From Cellvibrionaceae bacterium (GTDB lineage Bacteria; Pseudomonadota; Gammaproteobacteria; Pseudomonadales; Cellvibrionaceae): a DNA stretch of 7,251 nucleotides. The position numbers and the translations under genes were made by a program. The DNA is taken from contig JALUYN010000596.1 of the NCBI GenBank assembly GCA_027012915.1, positions 1 through 7,251 of the forward strand, written 5' to 3'. Every line of letters begins with the position of its first letter. The first letter of the stretch is position 1. Positions 1-7,251 of the stretch are shown here, piece by piece. The notes beneath the pieces are model-generated. The model saw only the letters and a program-made list of their open reading frames with translations, did not search any database and had not been told where the DNA came from.

Positions 1-40
1 TTAGTGTTAACAGGCCCTAGCGGCCGCTCGCAGACTCGCA

Positions 41-63
41 TTTTTTGACAATTAGTCAAAAAA
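41..63. repeat. AT-rich inverted repeat
   Basis: The arms TTTTTTGAC (41-49) and GTCAAAAAA (55-63) are perfectly complementary over 9 bp around a 5-base loop. A second small dyad, AAACAG/CTGTTT (69-74/81-86), lies just to the right. The stem is mostly A:T with little G:C, so it is a weak intrinsic terminator in either direction. It may simply be the edge of the repeat block. Confidence 0.5.
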
Positions 64-121
64 CACTCAAACAGTGCTCGCTGTTTCCGCCGCTAGTTTC
101 TTCCGTTGCTCGGCGACTTCA

Positions 122-206
122 AAGGGGATTATCGGTGCCACATTTGAACACTTCAGCAAGCAAAACTCGAAGTAGCACACTTGAATTTGGCACCCTGATT
201 CCCCCT
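122..206. repeat. Imperfect 19-bp inverted repeat
   Basis: Arms 122-140 and 188-206 match at 14 of 19 positions when one is reverse-complemented. The inner 7 bp (GGTGCCA at 134-140, TGGCACC at 188-194) are perfect and an outer GGGG/CCCC pairs as well, with the mismatches clustered between them. The loop is 47 bases. A further outer pairing, CAGTGCTC (72-79) with GAGCACTG (217-224), encloses it, so 72-224 could fold as one long arm. No coding potential is seen inside. Confidence 0.45.
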
Positions 207-226
207 CTGCGCAGCTGAGCACTGCA

Positions 227-298
227 GCTTTTCAATGGATTAAGCGAGGACTGTTTGAGGGAGCGTTGCGACCGAGTTCCGCAGCGCCATTGAAAAGC
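227..298. repeat. Perfect 12-bp inverted repeat with 48-base loop
   Basis: GCTTTTCAATGG (227-238) is the exact reverse complement of CCATTGAAAAGC (287-298). The enclosed 48 bases hold GGACTGTTTGAG and end in GAGTTCCGCAGCG. A 12-bp perfect match at this spacing is unlikely by chance in so short a region and is the strongest sign, with the 355-380 palindrome, that this is a defined element and not random spacer. Confidence 0.6.
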
Positions 299-313
299 GA
301 AGCGCGCAGGGCA

Positions 314-400
314 GTCGCGAAGCGACCAAGCAGCGGGGGCGGTTCGGGATTGTTAAGGGGTGTGGGCGCCCACACCCCTTGACTCGCCCAGCAAGGGCGA
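314..400. repeat. Cluster of three short hairpins including a 26-bp palindrome
   Basis: Three dyads follow one another. GTCGC-GAA-GCGAC lies at 314-326. A perfect 26-bp palindrome lies at 355-380, each half reading AAGGGGTGTGGGC. TCGCCC-AGCAA-GGGCGA lies at 384-400. The palindrome has no central loop and is followed by GACTCG, not a T-run, so it does not look like an intrinsic terminator. It could be a cruciform, a protein-binding site or a repeat-element core. Because it is symmetric, it gives no strand preference. Confidence 0.6.
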
Positions 401-454
401 AACATTAGCCAAAATGTACTTCTTCAAGGAGAGTATTGAGCCAAACGGCATATC

Positions 455-477
455 AAAAGCGGCAGGCGAAAGCCTGC
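455..477 (-). terminator. Probable rho-independent terminator of accA
   Basis: Read on the minus strand, the stem GCAGGC-TTTC-GCCTGC (477-462) is followed after CGC by a TTTT run (458-455). It begins 7 bases after the accA stop codon, which is the right place to end a dnaE-accA transcript. The T-run is short and offset by three bases, so termination may be partial. Confidence 0.55.
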
Positions 478-484
478 ATAACCA

Positions 485-1432
485 TCAATTCCCGTAGCTC
501 ATCAAACGCGTATAGCGTTTCTCCAACAACTGATCGATAGGCTCAGCACACAAACGATCCACCTGCTCGGTCAAGCGACCTTTCAGGGTCTCTGCCATGG
601 CATCCATATCGCGGTGCGCACCACCCAGAGGCTCGGGAATTGTTTCATCGATAATGCCCAGATCCTGCAACACGCTCGAAGTTACACCCATGGCCTCAGC
701 CGCCAATGGCGCCTTATCCACGGTTTTCCAGATAATATTGGCGCACCCCTCTGGAGAAATTACAAAGTAGGTGGAGTACTGCAACATATTCAGGTGATCA
801 CCCACGCCGATGCCCAGTGCACCACCGGAGGAACCTTCACCAATCACCGTACAGATAACGGGAGTACGCAGGCGAGACATAACCGCCAGGTTTTGGGCGA
901 TAGCTTCGGAGATACCGCGCTCTTCACTGTCGATACCCGGGTAGGCCCCAGGAGTGTCAATCAAAGTAACCACGGGCATTTTAAAGCGCTCAGCCATTTC
1001 CATCAGACGTAACGCCTTGCGATAACCTTCAGGGCGGGGCATACCGAAGTTACGCGCCACTTTTTCTTTCACGCTGCGTCCCTTCTCCTGACCAATTACC
1101 ATCACTGGCGTATCGTTCAGACGCGCAACACCGCCGATGATGGCTTTATCATCACCGTAGTGACGATCACCATGTAGCTCATCCCAGTCGGTAAAAATAC
1201 GCTTGATATAGTCGCCGGAAAATGGACGCTGAGGGTGACGAGCCACTTGCACAATCTGCCATGGGCTCAGGTCGGTATAAATATTCTCGGTGAGTTTGAT
1301 ACTCTTTTCACGCAGCTTGGAAATCTCTTCTGCGATATTGATGTCGTTATCGTTGCCAACCAATTGCAACTCTTCGATCTTGGCTTCCAGATCGGCAATG
1401 GGCTGTTCGAATTCCAGGTAGTTGGGGTTCAT
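485..1432 (-). CDS. accA: Acetyl-CoA carboxylase carboxyltransferase subunit alpha
   Basis: AccA pairs with AccD to form the carboxyltransferase that moves the carboxyl group from carboxybiotin on AccB to acetyl-CoA, giving malonyl-CoA, the first committed step of cytoplasmic fatty acid synthesis. The 315-residue product matches the family's usual length (E. coli 319). It starts [20 protein letters not shown], like E. coli [20 protein letters not shown]. The crotonase-fold core has GQEKGR (114-119), [17 protein letters not shown] (128-144), DTPGAYPG (159-166), GEGSSGGAL (198-206) and EPLGGAHR (267-274), and it ends RLMSYGN. The oxyanion-type loop reads GEGSSGGAL where E. coli has GEGGSGGAL, a mild change. 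An upstream in-frame extension to 1600 is open but lacks family similarity. AGGA lies about 13 bases before the chosen ATG, a rather long spacing. It lies 215 bp downstream of dnaE on the same strand. Confidence 0.97.
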   Translation of the reverse strand: MNPNYLEFEQPIADLEAKIEELQLVGNDNDINIAEEISKLREKSIKLTENIYTDLSPWQIVQVARHPQRPFSGDYIKRIFTDWDELHGDRHYGDDKAIIGGVARLNDTPVMVIGQEKGRSVKEKVARNFGMPRPEGYRKALRLMEMAERFKMPVVTLIDTPGAYPGIDSEERGISEAIAQNLAVMSRLRTPVICTVIGEGSSGGALGIGVGDHLNMLQYSTYFVISPEGCANIIWKTVDKAPLAAEAMGVTSSVLQDLGIIDETIPEPLGGAHRDMDAMAETLKGRLTEQVDRLCAEPIDQLLEKRYTRLMSYGN

Positions 1433-1647
1433 AGTCGTCAAAATATCCTGATCACTTGTGTGAAAAGTTACCACACCAGCAGTGCTTTTTAATCCAGCGC
1501 TGACCATCGGGTCTGAAATGCCGTGGTTTGTGGCTAAATGGGCCGAATAATGATGCGGTACAATACGCGAAAATGACTGCAGAGTCGAGACGATCACCAC
1601 TCAAAAACATCATTGCCAGGCGCCGCGCCGCGCCGCTGAAAACCGCA

Positions 1648-5265
<3,618 letters not shown>

Positions 5266-5304
5266 GGAGCGCGACCAGACCAATTTTTTAGCGGGAAACC
5301 AGCC

Positions 5305-5332
5305 ATTCTAGAGCGCCCCGAAAGAATGGCAA
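5305..5332 (-). promoter_or_regulatory. Sigma70-like promoter of dnaE with overlapping dyad
   Basis: On the minus strand, TTGCCA (5332-5327) is 5/6 to the -35 consensus and TAGAAT (5310-5305) is 5/6 to the -10, with a 16-bp spacer. Transcription would start near 5298, leaving a leader of about 33 bases before the dnaE ATG. An 8-bp inverted repeat, GCCATTCT (5302-5309) with AGAATGGC (5323-5330), overlaps both hexamers. It could be an operator, or could arise partly by chance. Confidence 0.55.
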
Positions 5333-5377
5333 GCCGTTCATTGCAATTGCACAACAACGCCTCAGCAGGATGAAAAA

Positions 5378-5776
5378 TTAGCCGTTTTCCAGAACCCTAA
5401 TGTTGCACATAAGACGCTGAATGGTTTCGTTAAAAGCTACTTCATCTGCTTCGCCCCAGTCGTCTGCCAGGGCGCCTTTAACCGCGCTCTTAACAGCGGT
5501 GAAGAGCTTTAAATACAGGCCAGGTTCAGCACCGTAGCTACGGTGCATGCGGGTTTCAAATTCCAGATACTGCTGCTCGGTATCTCCCATCAACAACAGC
5601 ATCACCTGCTCAAGCATGCGCCCTCTCATGCGCTCATCAACGCTGGCCATATGTTCCGCTGCGACTGTTGATCGGGACAGGAAGTGCTCGTATACCGCCT
5701 CATTGATATCGATGCCGGTTTCAGCCAAACGCTCAAATACATCCCGGATACGCTTTTTGGTGTCTATAACATTCAT
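5378..5776 (-). CDS. Divergent globin-like protein
   Basis: The product has 132 residues, is soluble and shows no signal peptide or membrane segment. Its pattern fits a small single-domain bacterial globin: an N-terminal helix (KKRIRDVFERL, 7-17), a later helix (RGRMLEQVMLLLMG, 51-64), then RMHRSYGAEPGLYLKLF (76-92), which resembles the F-helix proximal-His segment HxxyGvxPxxY, and a last helical part with Trp107. His78 is the candidate haem ligand. The segment MASVD (43-47) lines up with the usual FxxTD, so the near-invariant Phe of the CD corner is Met43, and the distal Gln position is Arg51. This alignment is by eye and could be wrong; haem binding is not assured. The start is the ATG at 5776, with GAGGG 7 bases upstream; a TTG two codons earlier is badly spaced. 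It lies 112 bp upstream of dnaE on the same strand and may read through into it. Confidence 0.5.
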   Translation of the reverse strand: MNVIDTKKRIRDVFERLAETGIDINEAVYEHFLSRSTVAAEHMASVDERMRGRMLEQVMLLLMGDTEQQYLEFETRMHRSYGAEPGLYLKLFTAVKSAVKGALADDWGEADEVAFNETIQRLMCNIRVLENG

Positions 5777-5799
5777 ACACAATCCCTCATTTCAGGGAC
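5777..5799 (-). promoter_or_regulatory. Ribosome binding site of the globin-like gene, inside a small dyad
   Basis: On the minus strand GAGGG lies 7 bases before the ATG at 5776 and decides that start over the TTG at 5782. The same bases form the 3' arm of TCCCT-GAAATG-AGGGA (5798-5783), a 5-bp stem with one further possible G-U pair, so the site could be partly masked in the transcript. The stem is short, and the effect may be slight. Confidence 0.45.
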
Positions 5800-5829
5800 A
5801 TGCTAATACCCGTAGTGGATTCTGTTCAG

Positions 5830-5859
5830 GTTATAACAAGTCATCTACGGGGCAGTAAA
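5830..5859 (-). promoter_or_regulatory. Possible promoter of the globin-like gene
   Basis: On the minus strand TTTACT (5859-5854; 4/6 to the -35 consensus) is separated by 18 bp from TATAAC (5835-5830; 5/6 to the -10 consensus). Transcription would start near 5823, giving a leader of about 47 bases. The match is fair but not strong. Confidence 0.35.
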
Positions 5860-5901
5860 AGACATTCGGCAGCCTGCTAGACGTTCGTCCAATAGCCCCG
5901 T

Positions 5902-5921
5902 GCCTGTACTCAGGCTATAAA
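5902..5921 (+). promoter_or_regulatory. Possible -10 box and operator-like dyad before the binding-protein gene
   Basis: TATAAA (5916-5921) is 5/6 to the -10 consensus, but no -35 hexamer is visible 16-19 bases upstream. Directly abutting it is the perfect dyad GCCTG-TACT-CAGGC (5902-5915). A poor -35 with an adjacent dyad would fit a promoter that needs an activator, or one blocked by a repressor; this is inference. The leader to the ATG at 5973 would be about 45 bases. Confidence 0.3.
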
Positions 5922-5972
5922 CACCCTCGCTCAAGACTGTATTTCCAGAATAACAATAAGCAGAGAGACCCC

Positions 5973-7244
5973 ATGAATCGCTTTACCCAATTGACGGTAG
6001 CCTGGCCTCTATTATGGGCTGCACTATCCGCCATACTCTTCGCGCAGACAACTTTCGCCACCCCCGTTAACATAGGTCTAAACTACCCAAAGACCGGAGC
6101 CTACCGAGATCAGGGACTGGCACAGATGCGCGGAGCCCTGTTGGCAGTAGAGGAAATCAACGCCAGCGGAGGCATACTGGGGCGACCCGTTAATCTGATC
6201 ACCAAGAACAGCGCCTCCCAAGCGGCACGCTCGGTGAAAAACGTCCAGGCTCTTGCTCAAGATGATGTCAAAATGGTGTTCGGAGGATCCTCCAGCGCTG
6301 TAGCTATCGCCGCGGGGAAAGAAGCCAAACGCCAGGATTTAATCTACTTTGGCACCCTCACATACTCCAACGCCACCACCGGCACTGAGGGGCATCGCCA
6401 CATGTTTCGGGAATCCTACAACGCCTGGATGGCCGCCAAGGTACTGTCCAAGTACCTCAACAGCCACCACAAGGGACAGCGCTTTTTCTATATCACCGCG
6501 GATTACACCTGGGGTTGGTCTACCGAAGAGTCCATGCGCAAGTTCACCGATACAGCCAACACCGAAACACACCCGGGATTACGCACCCAGTTCCCACGCC
6601 CGCCGATTCGCACGCTTCGTGAATCACTGATAGAAGCAGAAAGCAGTGGCGCCGATGTACTGGTTCTTGTGCAGTTCGGCTCCGACATGGCGCAAGCATT
6701 AAAGATAGCCAATAAAATGGGACTGAAAGACAAGATGCAAATTGTGGTGCCAAGCCTGACACTGGGTATGGCAAAAGAGGCCGGCCCTACTTCCATGCAG
6801 GGAGTCGTGGGTGCTGTCCCCTGGAGCTGGCGCGTGCCGTTCATCTATAACTACGAGAGAGGCACGCAGTTTGCGGCCAACTTCTCGGAAAAATACCTGA
6901 CTTATCCGTCCTCCTCCGCCGCCTCGGCCTATAGCATTCTCTACCAGTACAAAGATGCTGTGGAGCGTGTCCGCAGTTTTGATACGGGTAGAGTTATCGA
7001 GCAGTTAGAGGGCCACACATATACGCTACTGAAAGACCAGCAGCAGTGGCGGAGCTTTGATCACCAGAATATCCAAACGGTCTACGCCGTCAAAGGCAAG
7101 CCCCGCCCTCAAGTGATCGAGGACCGTTTTAATGAAGACTTCTTCGACATCATCGATAGTTTGAACGGAGAGGACGCCGCCCGAAGTTTGAAAGAGTGGC
7201 AAGCCGTGCGCAAAGCCGCTAAGAAGCCCGCCAGATTGTTCTAG
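5973..7244 (+). CDS. Periplasmic solute-binding protein, type I fold (branched-chain amino acid/amide type)
   Basis: The product has 423 residues. A Sec signal peptide (hydrophobic 9-24, ending TTFA, likely cleaved after Ala29) exports it to the periplasm; there is no lipobox Cys. The mature chain starts PVNIGLNYPKTGAYRDQG, as in the Peripla_BP_6/LivJ family, followed by ALLAVEEINASGGILGRPV (55-73), the first-lobe ligand loop VFGGSSSAVAIAAGKEA (102-118), TLTYSNA (128-134) and the inter-lobe strand YITADYTWGW (173-182). Ser107/Ser108 and Thr130/Ser132 sit where LIV-binding protein contacts its amino acid, so an amino acid, amide or similar small ligand is likely; the exact ligand cannot be read. 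The whole protein has no Cys, unlike E. coli LivJ with its disulfide. The start is the ATG at 5973 with a weak GAGAG about 5 bases upstream. No permease or ATPase gene is in view; it may feed a transporter or a sensor encoded beyond the window. The gene is complete, ending in TAG 7 bases from the edge. Confidence 0.85.
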   Translation: MNRFTQLTVAWPLLWAALSAILFAQTTFATPVNIGLNYPKTGAYRDQGLAQMRGALLAVEEINASGGILGRPVNLITKNSASQAARSVKNVQALAQDDVKMVFGGSSSAVAIAAGKEAKRQDLIYFGTLTYSNATTGTEGHRHMFRESYNAWMAAKVLSKYLNSHHKGQRFFYITADYTWGWSTEESMRKFTDTANTETHPGLRTQFPRPPIRTLRESLIEAESSGADVLVLVQFGSDMAQALKIANKMGLKDKMQIVVPSLTLGMAKEAGPTSMQGVVGAVPWSWRVPFIYNYERGTQFAANFSEKYLTYPSSSAASAYSILYQYKDAVERVRSFDTGRVIEQLEGHTYTLLKDQQQWRSFDHQNIQTVYAVKGKPRPQVIEDRFNEDFFDIIDSLNGEDAARSLKEWQAVRKAAKKPARLF

Positions 7245-7251
7245 CCCCAAA

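Larger units (their letters stand above)
1..484. other. Gene-free, hairpin-rich intergenic block
   Basis: No reading frame in this stretch looks like a protein. It contains a chain of inverted repeats: 41-49/55-63, 69-74/81-86, 122-140/188-206 (imperfect), 227-238/287-298, 314-318/322-326, 355-380 (perfect palindrome), 384-389/395-400 and 462-467/472-477. Such dense dyads are unusual for a spacer and suggest a mobile or dispersed intergenic repeat, or a structured RNA. The wording around 240-410 (GGACTGTTTGAG, then CTCGCCCAGCAAGGGCGAAAC) resembles intergenic elements I recall as scattered in many gammaproteobacterial genomes; that is memory, not a search result. In many relatives tilS follows accA; no tilS start is visible here. 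Confidence 0.6.

Noticed and set aside
1..41. Minus-strand ATG at 41 opening a frame running off the left edge
   Set aside because: Only 13 codons are visible, with no ribosome site and no resemblance to the TilS N-terminus, so it cannot be supported as a gene.
1..484. CRISPR array or tRNA/rRNA gene in the gene-free block
   Set aside because: The dyads are all different in sequence and spacing, with no regular direct repeats, and no cloverleaf with a TTC-type arm could be assembled.
614..1012. Plus-strand frame of 132 codons opposite accA
   Set aside because: It is antisense to a conserved gene, with no domain-like pattern.
1433..1600. N-terminal extension of accA to a start at 1600
   Set aside because: The extra 56 residues have no AccA similarity, while the ATG at 1432 gives the exact family N-terminus.
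1619..1638. GC-rich run with three GCGCC units just after dnaE
   Set aside because: It can pair with itself but no T-run follows on the minus strand, so I do not call a terminator; three short units are too few for a meaningful tandem repeat.
6339..6844. Minus-strand frames opposite the binding-protein gene
   Set aside because: They overlap a well-supported coding region and look like low-complexity antisense translations.

Overview
The window looks like chromosomal DNA from a gammaproteobacterium. DnaE and AccA read as close relatives of the Pseudomonas and E. coli proteins, and DnaE shares longer runs with Pseudomonas. Base composition is moderately GC-rich. A marine Cellvibrionales-type or neighbouring lineage is my best guess, from general sequence feel only; I cannot name a genus.

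Layout, left to right. Positions 1-484 have no convincing gene. They hold a chain of inverted repeats, including a perfect 26-bp palindrome at 355-380, which resembles a dispersed intergenic repeat or structured RNA. A probable intrinsic terminator for the leftward genes sits at 455-477. Then come, all on the minus strand, accA (acetyl-CoA carboxylase carboxyltransferase alpha subunit, 485-1432), dnaE (replicative DNA polymerase III alpha subunit, 1648-5265) and a 132-residue globin-like protein (5378-5776). A divergent intergenic region (5777-5972) leads to a plus-strand gene for an exported type I periplasmic solute-binding protein of the branched-chain amino acid/amide type (5973-7244). The window ends 7 bases after its stop.

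dnaE and accA keep the conserved gammaproteobacterial order and link chromosome replication with the first committed step of fatty acid synthesis. The usual flanking genes (rnhB/lpx upstream of dnaE, tilS directly after accA) are not seen here. dnaE has its own good sigma70-like promoter (TTGCCA-16-TAGAAT), and an 8-bp inverted repeat falls exactly on its two hexamers. The globin-like gene and the binding-protein gene are transcribed divergently and may or may not be functionally related.

I do not see a clearly new multi-gene system. The items most worth a second look are the hairpin-rich non-coding block at the left, a roughly 40-residue insertion in DnaE, the divergent globin-like protein, and the dyads that overlap promoters or the ribosome binding site.
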